Below, one piece after another: positions 41,947 through 50,715 of a DNA stretch of 64,000 nucleotides. The DNA comes from UBA8199 sp035358715 (GTDB lineage: Bacteria; Verrucomicrobiota; Verrucomicrobiia; Limisphaerales; UBA8199), in contig DAOPPX010000010.1 in the NCBI GenBank assembly GCA_035358715.1, positions 1 to 64,000 of the forward strand, written 5' to 3'. Made by a program: the position numbers and the translations under genes. Under the pieces are notes generated by a model. It made no database searches. It worked only from the letters and a program-made list of their open reading frames with translations, and was not told where the DNA came from. Position 1 is the first letter of the stretch. Each line of letters opens with the position of its first letter.

Positions 41947-43254
41947 ATGTCCAAAACTCAGTCGCGTATGACAACACTCACCGCAAAGACTCCCCCCAGC
42001 CAGCGGCTCATGTCCGTGGACGCGCTGCGGGGCTTCGACATGTTCTGGATCATCGGCGCCGATTCCCTGGTTTATGCACTCAATCGCATGACCCAGACCC
42101 GGCCGACCAGCTTCCTGGCCAACCAGCTCGACCATGTCGAATGGGCGGGATTCCACTTCTATGACCTGATTTTCCCGCTGTTCGTGTTCATCGTCGGGGT
42201 GTCGCTGGTGTTCTCACTCACCAGGACCATGGCGCAGGAGGGGCGAGCCGAGGCGCTCAAACGAGTGTTCCGGCGCAGCGTTCTTTTGTTCGTCATTGGC
42301 ATCTTTTACTCGGGCGGCTTGACGAATTCCTGGCCCGACATCCGGCTGATGGGCGTGCTCAACCGGATTGCGCTGGCCTATTTCTTCGCCGGCCTGCTGT
42401 TTTGCCTCTTCAAGCCGCGGGCGCTGGCCGCGATTTGCGTGGGCATCCTCGCGGGATATTGGGCGCTGATGACCTTTGTGCCGATTCGCGACCTCCAGTT
42501 AACCAAGAGCGCCCTCGCACAGCGCGCCGAAGAGGCGGGCAACGCCGAGACCGCCGCGCTGTTCAAGGACGAGCGCAACCCTTCGGCGATCAAGGACAGC
42601 CCGGCGTGGGCGGCGGCGCAAAAGATGTTCTATGCGACGACCAACCGGGTCACCGGCAAGTTCGACGCCGGGCTGAACCTGGCCGACCACCTGGACTTCC
42701 AGTATTTGCCCGCGCGCAAATACGACACCTTCTTCGACCCGGAAGGGCTCCTGAGCACCCTCCCGGCCGTGGCGACCTGCCTGCTGGGGGTCTTCGCCGG
42801 CCTGCTGCTCAGGATACCAAACCTTGCGGGCAACCAGAAAGTGGCGTGGCTGATTGCCTTCGGCATTGCCGCCGCTACGCTGGGATGGCTATGGGATGCC
42901 CAGTTCCCGGTTATCAAGAAAATCTGGACCTCGTCGTACGTGCTGGTCGCCGGCGGCTACAGCGCCATCTTGCTGGGGCTCTTCTACCTGGTCGTGGACA
43001 TCTGGCAGGCGCGCGCCTGGTGCCAGCCGTTTGTGTGGATGGGGATGAACTCGATCACGATTTACCTCGCGAGCAATTTCCTCGGCGGCTTCCGCCGCCT
43101 GGCACGACGGTTTGTCGGGGGCGACGTCGAAGCGTTTTTCGACCAACATATCGCCAAGGGCTGCGGTGAAATGGCCATTGCGATTGTTGGCCTGCTGCTG
43201 GCGTTCTGGCTGGTCCACTTCCTCTACAAGCGGAAGATCTTCCTGCGCCTTTGA
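41947..43254 (+). CDS. HGSNAT-like acyltransferase membrane protein (DUF5009)
   Basis: The 435-aa protein has about ten spans. It begins SVDALRGFDMFWIIGADS, then LIFPLFVFIVGVSLVFSL and LNRIALAYFFAGLLF. This is the pattern of heparan-alpha-glucosaminide N-acetyltransferase-like (NagX/DUF5009) proteins, which move acetyl groups across the membrane onto amino sugars. A large loop of about 90 residues (near 185-265) contains acidic and Ala-rich segments. Start could also be ATG 41968. It may modify glycosaminoglycan-derived or murein sugars; inference. Confidence 0.8.
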   Translation: MSKTQSRMTTLTAKTPPSQRLMSVDALRGFDMFWIIGADSLVYALNRMTQTRPTSFLANQLDHVEWAGFHFYDLIFPLFVFIVGVSLVFSLTRTMAQEGRAEALKRVFRRSVLLFVIGIFYSGGLTNSWPDIRLMGVLNRIALAYFFAGLLFCLFKPRALAAICVGILAGYWALMTFVPIRDLQLTKSALAQRAEEAGNAETAALFKDERNPSAIKDSPAWAAAQKMFYATTNRVTGKFDAGLNLADHLDFQYLPARKYDTFFDPEGLLSTLPAVATCLLGVFAGLLLRIPNLAGNQKVAWLIAFGIAAATLGWLWDAQFPVIKKIWTSSYVLVAGGYSAILLGLFYLVVDIWQARAWCQPFVWMGMNSITIYLASNFLGGFRRLARRFVGGDVEAFFDQHIAKGCGEMAIAIVGLLLAFWLVHFLYKRKIFLRL

Positions 43255-43529
43255 GCCGCCCGGCCGGTCATCGGCCTGGCGATTCTGAACCCGCCCGCCT
43301 GCGCCCGTCGGAAATGGGCAAAAAATAGCAGTTGCGATGGGACGCGGGACTGTTATCTTGGGCGTTCCTCGCGGAAAGGCTGGGCAAGAAGCGCTCCGCC
43401 TGACGGGGGAAATGAACGGCCTTAAATGCCTGCGCCGATGGGCGCGGGGGGCCATAACGACATACAAATCAATCCCGTGTTCCGCGGGATGGCTTGCCGG
43501 TGAGGCAGGCTTCTAACCAAAGGAAACTA
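43255..43529. other. Leader region of rpsB
   Basis: This 275-bp stretch between the HGSNAT-like gene and rpsB probably contains the rpsB promoter and leader. I could not identify a known leader motif. The Shine-Dalgarno sequence of rpsB (AAAGGAA, about 43518-43524) lies at its end. Confidence 0.4.
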
Positions 43530-44360
43530 ATGATAGCTATTGGAGTTAAGGAACTGTTGGATGCCGGGGTGCATTTTGGGCACCAGACCAGGCGGTGGAA
43601 CCCCAAGATGAAGCCCTTCATCTTCGACGCGCGCAACGGGATTCACATCATTGATCTGAGCAAGACGATGAACCAGTTGGAGGCCGCGTGCAATTTCCTG
43701 GGCACGACGGTGCGCAAAGGCGGCAAGGTGCTGTTTGTGGGGACGAAGAAACAGGCTCAGCAGGCGATCAAACAGACCGCCAAGGACACCGGGCAGTTTT
43801 ACGTGACCGAGCGCTGGCTGGGCGGCACGCTCACCAACTTCGCGACGATCAAGCGCTCGATTGGGCGGCTGAAGGAGATCGAGAAGATGGAGGCCGACGG
43901 CTCGATCAACAACTTCGTCAAGCAGGAGCAGTCGGTGATCCGGCGCGAGGCGGCGCGGCTGAAGAAGTTTTTCGAGGGAATCCAGACGATGGACAAGCTG
44001 CCGGGGGCGCTGTTCGTGGTGGACATCAAGCGCGAACATAACGCCGTAGCGGAGGCGCGGCGGCTGAGGATTCCCGTGGTGGCGATTGTAGATACGAACT
44101 GCGACCCGGACTTGACGGATCTCCCGATCGCGGGCAACGACGACGCCATCCGGGCGGTGCGGTTAATCCTGGCGCAGGTTGGCCAGACCGTGATGCAGGC
44201 GCAGGCCGAGTACGAGACCAAGTATGCGCGCCGCAAAGCGGCTGAAGAGACCGCGGCGGCAACGCCTGAAACGGCGCCGGAGGGGACACCTGCGGCATCC
44301 GCAGAAGCACGCCCGCCGGCCGCGGCCGAGACGGCAACTCCGGCAGCTCCGGCGGTTTGA
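43530..44360 (+). CDS. rpsB: 30S ribosomal protein S2
   Basis: ATG 43530 is chosen because it follows an AAGGA site at seven-base spacing and gives the normal start (MIAIGVKELLDAGVHFGHQT); an upstream in-frame start would add 12 residues. The 276-aa protein matches S2 throughout, including RWNPKMKPFIF, KGGKVLFVGTKKQA, ERWLGGTLTNF, LPGALFVVDI and VVAIVDTNCDP. The C-terminus has an Ala/Pro/Glu-rich extension. It forms an operon with tsf. Confidence 0.97.
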   Translation: MIAIGVKELLDAGVHFGHQTRRWNPKMKPFIFDARNGIHIIDLSKTMNQLEAACNFLGTTVRKGGKVLFVGTKKQAQQAIKQTAKDTGQFYVTERWLGGTLTNFATIKRSIGRLKEIEKMEADGSINNFVKQEQSVIRREAARLKKFFEGIQTMDKLPGALFVVDIKREHNAVAEARRLRIPVVAIVDTNCDPDLTDLPIAGNDDAIRAVRLILAQVGQTVMQAQAEYETKYARRKAAEETAAATPETAPEGTPAASAEARPPAAAETATPAAPAV

Positions 44361-44382
44361 CCTTTATCGGAAACGTGGAGCA

Positions 44383-44405
44383 GCCGCGGCCCTCGGGGCC
44401 GCGGC
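44383..44405 (+). promoter_or_regulatory. Hairpin between rpsB and tsf
   Basis: GCCGCGGCCC pairs perfectly with GGGCCGCGGC around a three-base loop. No T-run follows. It may act as an attenuator or RNA-stability element lowering tsf output relative to rpsB. Confidence 0.5.
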
Positions 44406-44463
44406 CCCAAGTGACCAATCCAAGCAACAATTGACGTTAATTACCTGAGGAAAGACTTTCTAT

Positions 44464-45303
44464 ATGGCTGAGATTACTGCGGCCCTGGTGGCCAAATTGC
44501 GCGGGATGACCGGCGCAGGGATGATGGAGTGCAAGAAGGCGCTGACGGAAGCCAAAGGCGACCTGAATTCGGCGGTGGATATTCTGCGGAAAGCGGGCAC
44601 GGTGACCGCCGGCAAGATCGCGGCGCGCGAGGCTCGCGAAGGCGCCATCGCCCGCTACGTAGCGCCCGACGGGCGTGTCGGCGTGCTGGTGGAAGTCAAC
44701 TGCCAGACGGATTTCGTGGCGCGCAACGACGAGTTCCGAGCCTTCGCCGACGAAGTGGCCAAGCGGCTGGCGGCGGATCCCCAGGCGAACCTGGAAGTCG
44801 AGCGCGAGGGGTTGGTGGCGAAGATTCGGGAAAATATCAAGATCCCGCGCCATTCGCGAATGGAAGTGACGGGCAACGGGATGATTGCCGCCTACATTCA
44901 CACTGGCGCCAAGGTGGGCGTGCTGGTGGAAGTCGGCGCGGGCAAAGAAGAGACCGTGGCCAAAGACGACTTCAAGCAGTTGGTGAAAGACATCACACTG
45001 CAGATCGCCGCCGGCCATCCTTACGCCGTGTCGCGTGAGCAGGTGCCGGCGGACATACTGGCGAAAGAGAAGGAAATCGCCGCTGAGCAGTTCAAGAACA
45101 AGCCGCCGCAGGCCATCGCCAAGATTGTCGAAGGCAAGCTGGAGAAGTTTTACCAGACCTATTGCCTGGTGGACCAAGGCTTCGTGAAGCAGAACTCTGA
45201 AATCTCCGTGAAGGAGCACGTCGCGTCCATCGCCAAGCAGTTGGGGGACGAAGTGACGATCCGCCGCTTTGTACGGTTCCAGATCGGCGAAGCGGCAGCG
45301 TAG
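44464..45303 (+). CDS. tsf: Elongation factor Ts
   Basis: The 279-aa protein starts MAEITAALVAKLRGMTGAGM and continues MECKKALTEAKGDL, EGAIARYV and VEVNCQTDFVARND, with the EF-Ts dimerisation domain in the second half (KEHVASIAKQLG near the end). It exchanges GDP on EF-Tu. A GAGGAAAG site lies at 44449-44456. It follows rpsB as usual and ends before a clear terminator. Confidence 0.97.
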   Translation: MAEITAALVAKLRGMTGAGMMECKKALTEAKGDLNSAVDILRKAGTVTAGKIAAREAREGAIARYVAPDGRVGVLVEVNCQTDFVARNDEFRAFADEVAKRLAADPQANLEVEREGLVAKIRENIKIPRHSRMEVTGNGMIAAYIHTGAKVGVLVEVGAGKEETVAKDDFKQLVKDITLQIAAGHPYAVSREQVPADILAKEKEIAAEQFKNKPPQAIAKIVEGKLEKFYQTYCLVDQGFVKQNSEISVKEHVASIAKQLGDEVTIRRFVRFQIGEAAA

Positions 45304-45327
45304 GTAAAGCGGACAACCTTTAAGTCG

Positions 45328-45360
45328 AGGGCGTCCTTCGGGGACGCCCTTTTTGTTCTT
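45328..45360 (+). terminator. Rho-independent terminator of rpsB-tsf
   Basis: Stem AGGGCGTCC (45328-45336) pairs with GGACGCCCT (45342-45350) around a TTCGG loop, followed by a T-rich tail (TTTTTGTTCTT). It lies 24 bp after the tsf stop. It also overlaps the earliest possible start of the next gene, which argues for the later start there. Confidence 0.9.
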
Positions 45361-45376
45361 ATCTTCGGCCAGGAAG

Positions 45377-47305
45377 GTGCTTAAGCTCGGGCGCAAGATT
45401 AAGATCAAGATTCAGACCTGGCAGTTGGTTGGCGCAGCCGCCATTCTGCTCGTAACGCTGGCGGTGTATTGGCCGGCGGTTCACGCGGGTTTTATCTGGG
45501 ATGATGATGACATCCTGACGGCCAATCCTCTGATCAGCGCGCCCGACGGGCTGCGGCACATCTGGGCCGGCGGGAAGTTCTACGACTATTGGCCGATGAC
45601 GCTGACGTCGTTTTGGTTCGAGTGGCGCCTTTGGGGACTCAACGCCACGGGTTATCACGTCACCAACATTCTGCTCCACGCGGCGGCGGCGATCCTGCTC
45701 TGGCGGGCGCTCAGGCATTTGAGCATCCCGGGGGCGTGGCTGGCGGCGCTCGTGTTTGCCATCCATCCGATCAACGTGCAGTCGGTTGCGTGGATTACCG
45801 AGCGCAAGAACACGTTGTCGCTGTTCTTCTTTGGCCTGGCGATACTGGCCTACTTGCGTTCCGAGCAGGCGCGGTGCGGCGCGGAAGTGCAGAAGCCGAA
45901 AGGCAAGAGGCCAAAAGAGCAAAGCCCGCCCGCCCAATCCTCACCCCGCAACGCCGAGGCGCTTTGGTATTGGGCATCATTCATCGCCTTTGTGCTGGCG
46001 CTGCTCAGCAAGACCTCCGTGGTCCTGCTGCCGGTGGTGCTGCTGTTGTGCGTCTGGTGGCTCGGAGGCCCGCGCAACCGCGCGCTGACGAAGGAAGATG
46101 TCGGACGCGCGCTGCCGTTCTTTGCCGTGGCGCTGGTCATGGCGCTGGTGACGATCTGGTTCCAGTACGAACGGAGCATTGGGACGGATGTGGTCACGAC
46201 GGGCGATTTTCGGTCGCGGTTGGTGGGGGCGGGCATGGCCGCGTGGTTCTACCTGGCGCGGATCGTGTTTCCCCGCAATCCGATGTTTGTGTATCCGCGC
46301 TGGAACTTCTCGCCCGATGAGGCTATGAACTATCTGCCCGGCGCGTTGCTGTTAGGGGTATGGGGGCTCTGCTGGTGGTATCGCTGCGGCTGGGGGCGGC
46401 CTTACTTCTTCGCCCTGACCTACTTCCTGGCGATGCTTTTTCCCGTGTTGGGATTCTTCAAGATTTACTTCCAGAAGTACTCCTTCGTGTCTGACCACTG
46501 GGTCTATCCGGCCATGATTGGGATTATCGCGCTGCTGGTGGGCGGCGGCGCGCGGCTGGTGCAAAGGTCTGCCGAGGCGGCACGCCCGGCTCGCCGGCGT
46601 GTGGCAAAGGTCCTTGGTATAGTCGCGGCGACAGGGATGGTCGCGGTGCTCGCGCCTTTGACGTGGGCCCAGTGTGGAATTTACCAGGACGAAGAGACCC
46701 TTTGGCGCGCCACGCTCAAACGGAACTTCAAATGCTGGCTGGCGCATCACAACCTGGCCAGCCTGCTCCTGGAGACCTGCCGGCCGGAACTGTCGGCCAG
46801 CGCCAGCATGCCCGGCTTCAGCAGCTTGAGCCCGGCGCTGACTGATAAGCTGAATGCGGCCTTGTTCCACGAGCAGGCGGCGCTGGCCTGGAAGCCGGAC
46901 CATGCGGCGGCGGCCTATGGCGCGGGGTACATTTTGAGTCTGCTGAACCGGCCTGAGCAAGCCATCCAGCAGTTGCGCCGGGCCATTGCGCTGCAGCCGG
47001 ACATGGTGTCGGCACTGGATGCGCTGGCGTTGCTTCTGGCCACGCACGAGAATGCCAGCGTCCGGAACGGCGCGGAGGCCGCGCGGCTGGCCAGGAGCGC
47101 CGTCGCGCTGACCGGTGAACAGGATGCGCGGCTCCTGGAGACCCTGGCCGTTGCCAGCGCCGAGGCGGGGGATTTCCCCGCCGCCGTCCAAGCCGCCCAG
47201 AAGGCGCTGAAGCTGGCAGTGGCGGCTCAGGATCGGGACCTGGCGGGGGCGTTGGCCGCGCAGTTGCGCCTCTTCCAGTCGGGCCGCACTCTTCGCAGCC
47301 GTTAG
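45377..47305 (+). CDS. GT-C-like membrane protein with TPR domain (TMTC-like), second copy
   Basis: The frame is open from TTG 45353, but that lies in the terminator tail, so GTG 45377 is preferred; no ATG is near. About 642 aa: a basic N-terminus, eight to ten membrane spans, the acidic GT-C motif FIWDDDDILTANPL, YWPMTLTSFWFEW, NILLHAAAAILL, AIHPINVQSVAWITERKN and KTSVVLLPVVLLL, then about 200 residues of TPR-like helices. It is a clear relative of the 3976 gene but with a longer TPR part. Role in protein O-glycosylation is inferred from TMTC-type proteins. Confidence 0.75.
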   Translation: MLKLGRKIKIKIQTWQLVGAAAILLVTLAVYWPAVHAGFIWDDDDILTANPLISAPDGLRHIWAGGKFYDYWPMTLTSFWFEWRLWGLNATGYHVTNILLHAAAAILLWRALRHLSIPGAWLAALVFAIHPINVQSVAWITERKNTLSLFFFGLAILAYLRSEQARCGAEVQKPKGKRPKEQSPPAQSSPRNAEALWYWASFIAFVLALLSKTSVVLLPVVLLLCVWWLGGPRNRALTKEDVGRALPFFAVALVMALVTIWFQYERSIGTDVVTTGDFRSRLVGAGMAAWFYLARIVFPRNPMFVYPRWNFSPDEAMNYLPGALLLGVWGLCWWYRCGWGRPYFFALTYFLAMLFPVLGFFKIYFQKYSFVSDHWVYPAMIGIIALLVGGGARLVQRSAEAARPARRRVAKVLGIVAATGMVAVLAPLTWAQCGIYQDEETLWRATLKRNFKCWLAHHNLASLLLETCRPELSASASMPGFSSLSPALTDKLNAALFHEQAALAWKPDHAAAAYGAGYILSLLNRPEQAIQQLRRAIALQPDMVSALDALALLLATHENASVRNGAEAARLARSAVALTGEQDARLLETLAVASAEAGDFPAAVQAAQKALKLAVAAQDRDLAGALAAQLRLFQSGRTLRSR

Positions 47306-47465
47306 CCCCGCTGTCTGCAGGCGTAGGTTTCGCCTGGCTGGTCCCCCCGCCGCCGCTTCGGCGCGGCGAGAAGATGATTCCTTGCGTGGCAGCGCAAGCC
47401 CGTGTATGAGACCACTGGCAAACGGCTTGCCGCAGAGCATCAAACACGCGGATAAATGAAAGGCT

Positions 47466-48386
47466 ATGAGAATGAATATCTATAACCGTCGTGAGTTTCT
47501 GGGACGCGCAATTTCTTCCGGGGTTGGTGCGACACTGGCGATGGCTTCCCTGTCCTGCAGGACTGCGCAGTCCGGCAGGAAGAAAGTCAAGCTGAGCACT
47601 CCCCATGCGGAGAAACTGGGCTGGCGGCTCAGTTGCGCTCTTTACACGTTCCGCGACCGCAGTTTTTATGAGGCGCTGGAAGTTCTGGCGGGAATGGGGT
47701 TGCGGCGGGTGGAGCCGGCGTTCTTCCTGCCGTTGAGCAAAGAGCGTCCGGACCTGAAGACAAGCGAAAGCCTGTCTGCTGAGCAGCGGCGCGAGATGAA
47801 GGCACGGATGCGGGACCTGGGGTTCAGCATGCCGACCTACTACGCGCCGATCGAAGGAGACCGGGGCGCTTACCGCAAGGTCTATGATTTCGCGAAAGAG
47901 ATGGGCGTCGAGACGCTGATAGCCGAGCCGCCGCTGGAGGCGTTTGAGGCGCTGGATGGGCTGTGCCAGGAGTACAAGATCAACCTGGCGGTGCACAACC
48001 ACCCGGAAGGCCCCAACTCGAAGTACTGGAACCCGGACACCCTGGTCAAGGCGTGCGAGGGGCGCAGTGCGCGGATCGGCGCCTGCCCCGACACGGGCCA
48101 CTGGGTGCGCTCAGGACTGGACACGCTCGAGAGCCTCCGGAAATACGGCCAGCGGATCATCGTGGTCCACCTGAAGGATGCGGCGGAATCAGGCAAGCGC
48201 AACAGCCGGGACGTGCCCCTCGGCACCGGACAGGCACATTATAGCGCGATCTTGCGGCAGTTGTACGATTGGAAGTGGCGCGGGGTAATGACGGTCGAGT
48301 ATGAGCATCTCTCCCCGCAACTGGTTCAGGACGTCGCCCAGTGCGTGAAGTTCGTCGAGGACTTTGCCGCTAGCGTGAAGGAATAG
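47466..48386 (+). CDS. Tat-exported sugar phosphate isomerase/epimerase
   Basis: The 306-aa product has a twin-arginine signal (NRREFLGRAISSGVG) and a Cys that could also serve as a lipobox (ASLSC, Cys31). The TIM barrel contains SCALYTFRDRSFYEALEVL, VETLIAEPP, LAVHNHPEGP, CPDTGHWVRSG and VVHLKDAAESG, the family's metal-binding positions. It is followed four bases later by a SpoIID gene and then two Gfo/Idh/MocA genes on the same strand. Substrate unknown. Confidence 0.82.
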   Translation: MRMNIYNRREFLGRAISSGVGATLAMASLSCRTAQSGRKKVKLSTPHAEKLGWRLSCALYTFRDRSFYEALEVLAGMGLRRVEPAFFLPLSKERPDLKTSESLSAEQRREMKARMRDLGFSMPTYYAPIEGDRGAYRKVYDFAKEMGVETLIAEPPLEAFEALDGLCQEYKINLAVHNHPEGPNSKYWNPDTLVKACEGRSARIGACPDTGHWVRSGLDTLESLRKYGQRIIVVHLKDAAESGKRNSRDVPLGTGQAHYSAILRQLYDWKWRGVMTVEYEHLSPQLVQDVAQCVKFVEDFAASVKE

Positions 48387-48390
48387 TCTT

Positions 48391-49725
48391 ATGATTAACC
48401 AGGAGCCCCACCTTTCGGTTGGCATCTATAGCCGCGAGGCCGAGACGCGCGGCGTGCTGAATGGCCGGTTTCTGCTCCCGGACAAGACCGCGCTGAGCGG
48501 CGAGTTTACCGTCCGGCCCAGCCAGGGCAGCCTGGTATTGGCCGCGCGGGACGGGCGAGAACTGGCGCGCGGATCGGAGATCCGGCTGGCGCCGGAAGGC
48601 AACGCCACGTTCACTCTGCGGGATGTGACGATCGGGATCAACTTCCACTGGGAGCGGAAGGAGGATGAGACCTTCGAGGGCGGGCTGCGGATTGTGCTGA
48701 ACGCCGACGGCACGGTAACAGCCATCAATGACGCGGGCGTGGAGCAGTATCTCAAGAGCGTCATCGCGTCGGAGATGAGCGCGACGGCACCCATCGAGCT
48801 GTTGCGCGCCCACGCAATTACGTCCCGGAGCTGGCTCGTTGCCATGCTCGAACGGCAGAAGCGGGTCAAGAACGTCGGCGGCCCCGCCCGGCGCGGGCGG
48901 GAAACCGAAGAGGAAATTGTGCGCTGGTATGACCGGGAGGACCATCAGCTCTTCGATGTCTGCGCGGACGATCACTGCCAGCGGTATCACGGGCTTACCA
49001 AGATTATCTCCCCCAAGGCGGCGGAAGCCGTGCAGGATACCCGTGGCGTGTTCCTCGTCCATGGCGGGGAGATTTGCGACGCGCGGTATTCCAAATCCTG
49101 CGGCGGGCGAAGCGAGGTGTTCGCCAGCGCATGGGAAGATGTAACCGTGCCGTATCTGGCGACGGTGTCTGACGCGGCAGTGGAGCATCCGCTGATCAAC
49201 TCCGAGGAAGCCGCCGAGCAGTGGGTAAACGCTTCGCCGGAAGCGTACTGCAACACGACCGACGGCAACATCCTCCGTCAGGTGCTGCCGTCGTTCGACC
49301 AGGAGACAACGCACTTCTACCGCTGGACGGTGAGCTACACGCAGGAGGAACTCAGCGCCCTGTTGCTGAAGCGGTCGGGCCTGGACTTCGGCGAGATCCG
49401 GCGGCTGGAGCCACTGCAGCGCGGGCCGTCGGGACGCATCGTGCGGCTGCGGATTGTCGGGAGCCGGCGGACGGTGGTGGTGGGCAAGGAGCTGGAAATC
49501 CGCCGCTGGTTGAGTTCGTCGCACTTGTACAGCAGCGCGTTTGTGGTTCAGCCCGAGGGCAGCGCGGGCGAGGTTCCGGCGCGGTTCACCCTGCGCGGCG
49601 CGGGATGGGGCCATGGGGTGGGGTTCTGCCAGATCGGCGCCGCCGTGATGGCTGCCAGGGGCTTTAAGGCCGAGCAGATCGTGAAGCACTACTTCCGCGG
49701 AGCGGAGCTGGAGAAACTGTACTGA
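48391..49725 (+). CDS. SpoIID/LytB-domain protein without signal peptide
   Basis: The 444-aa protein has the SpoIID/LytB domain: EQYLKSVIASEMSATAPIELL with the catalytic-type Glu, HAITSRSWLVAML, DTRGVFLVHGGEICDARYSK, SCGGRSE and a C-terminal GAGWGHGVGFCQIGAAVMAARG. SpoIID is a lytic transglycosylase acting on denuded murein glycans. No signal peptide is visible (MINQEPHLSVGIYSRE), so it may act in the cytoplasm on recycled fragments or be exported by another route. It starts four bases after the isomerase and is followed directly by an oxidoreductase gene. Confidence 0.85.
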   Translation: MINQEPHLSVGIYSREAETRGVLNGRFLLPDKTALSGEFTVRPSQGSLVLAARDGRELARGSEIRLAPEGNATFTLRDVTIGINFHWERKEDETFEGGLRIVLNADGTVTAINDAGVEQYLKSVIASEMSATAPIELLRAHAITSRSWLVAMLERQKRVKNVGGPARRGRETEEEIVRWYDREDHQLFDVCADDHCQRYHGLTKIISPKAAEAVQDTRGVFLVHGGEICDARYSKSCGGRSEVFASAWEDVTVPYLATVSDAAVEHPLINSEEAAEQWVNASPEAYCNTTDGNILRQVLPSFDQETTHFYRWTVSYTQEELSALLLKRSGLDFGEIRRLEPLQRGPSGRIVRLRIVGSRRTVVVGKELEIRRWLSSSHLYSSAFVVQPEGSAGEVPARFTLRGAGWGHGVGFCQIGAAVMAARGFKAEQIVKHYFRGAELEKLY

Positions 49726-50715
49726 ATGAAGCCACGGATTCTCATCGTCGGCTGCGGCAGCATCGGCGAGCGGCACCTGCGCTGTTTTCAGCGCACCGGA
49801 CGGGCAGAGTTGTTTGCCTGCGAAACGAATGCGACGCTGCTGCAGAAGATTACCCAGCAATACAACGTTGGCGGGTTCCCGGACGCAGGGGCGGCGCTGA
49901 AGGCGGAACGGTTCGACGGCGTGGTCGTCTGCGTCCCGGCGAGCCTGCACATCAGCATCGCGCTGCAATGCTACCGGCAGGGGGCGGCGCTGCTCATTGA
50001 GAAACCGCTGAGCACGGGGCTGGGGGAAGTGGGGGAGTTGAGGCAGGAGATCGCGCGGCGGAAACAGTACGTGCGGGTGGCATTCGTGTATCATTTCCAG
50101 CCCGGCCTCAAGGCGGTGCGGCAAGAGCTGCGCCGAGGCGCCTTCGGGCGGCCGCTGCAGGCGGCGACGGTGGTAGGGCAGCACTTCCCGACCTTCCGTC
50201 CGGCCTACCGGCAGATCTATTACACCCGCCACGAAACCGGCGGCGGCTGCATTCAGGACATGCTGCCGCACCTGGCCAATGCGATCGAATGGCTTCTGGG
50301 CCCCAGCACGCGGGTCTATTGCGAGGCCGGCCATCAGGCCCTGGAAGGCGTGACCGTCGAAGATACCGTCAGCGCTTCGGCCCGCAACGGCGACGTGCTG
50401 ACGACCTACTCCCTGAACCAGTTCCAGGCGCCGAACGAAGCGACGTTCCTGGTTCACTGCGAGCGCGGCAGCTACAAGGTCGAGCTCCACGAGCAGCGCT
50501 GGGGCGCCTATGCGCATGGGGCCGCCGGCTGGGAGTACCACCCGGCGCCGGTGAAGGAGCGGGATGACCTGTTCGTCGCCCAGGCCAACGCGTTTCTCGA
50601 CGGCATGAGCGGGGCGGAGACGGACCTGGCCACGCTGGACGAGGCGGCGCAGACGTTGAGGTTTAACCTTGGCGCGCTGGAATCCTGGCGCACCGGAAAG
50701 GTGGTCCATCTATGA
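49726..50715 (+). CDS. Gfo/Idh/MocA family oxidoreductase (first of a pair)
   Basis: The 329-aa product starts KPRILIVGCGSIGERHLRCF, the Rossmann NAD(P) motif, then VVVCVPASLHISIALQC and IEKPLSTGLGEVGEL with the conserved EKP. The second half is the usual open beta-sheet domain, with a YTRHETGGGCIQDMLPHLA segment providing the substrate-site His. It follows the SpoIID stop with no gap and overlaps the next gene by four bases. It probably oxidises or isomerises a sugar. Confidence 0.88.
   Translation: MKPRILIVGCGSIGERHLRCFQRTGRAELFACETNATLLQKITQQYNVGGFPDAGAALKAERFDGVVVCVPASLHISIALQCYRQGAALLIEKPLSTGLGEVGELRQEIARRKQYVRVAFVYHFQPGLKAVRQELRRGAFGRPLQAATVVGQHFPTFRPAYRQIYYTRHETGGGCIQDMLPHLANAIEWLLGPSTRVYCEAGHQALEGVTVEDTVSASARNGDVLTTYSLNQFQAPNEATFLVHCERGSYKVELHEQRWGAYAHGAAGWEYHPAPVKERDDLFVAQANAFLDGMSGAETDLATLDEAAQTLRFNLGALESWRTGKVVHL

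Noticed and set aside
48370..50709. 779-codon minus-strand frame opposite SpoIID and the first oxidoreductase
   Set aside because: It spans two well supported sense genes and their junction, as expected for a compositional artefact.
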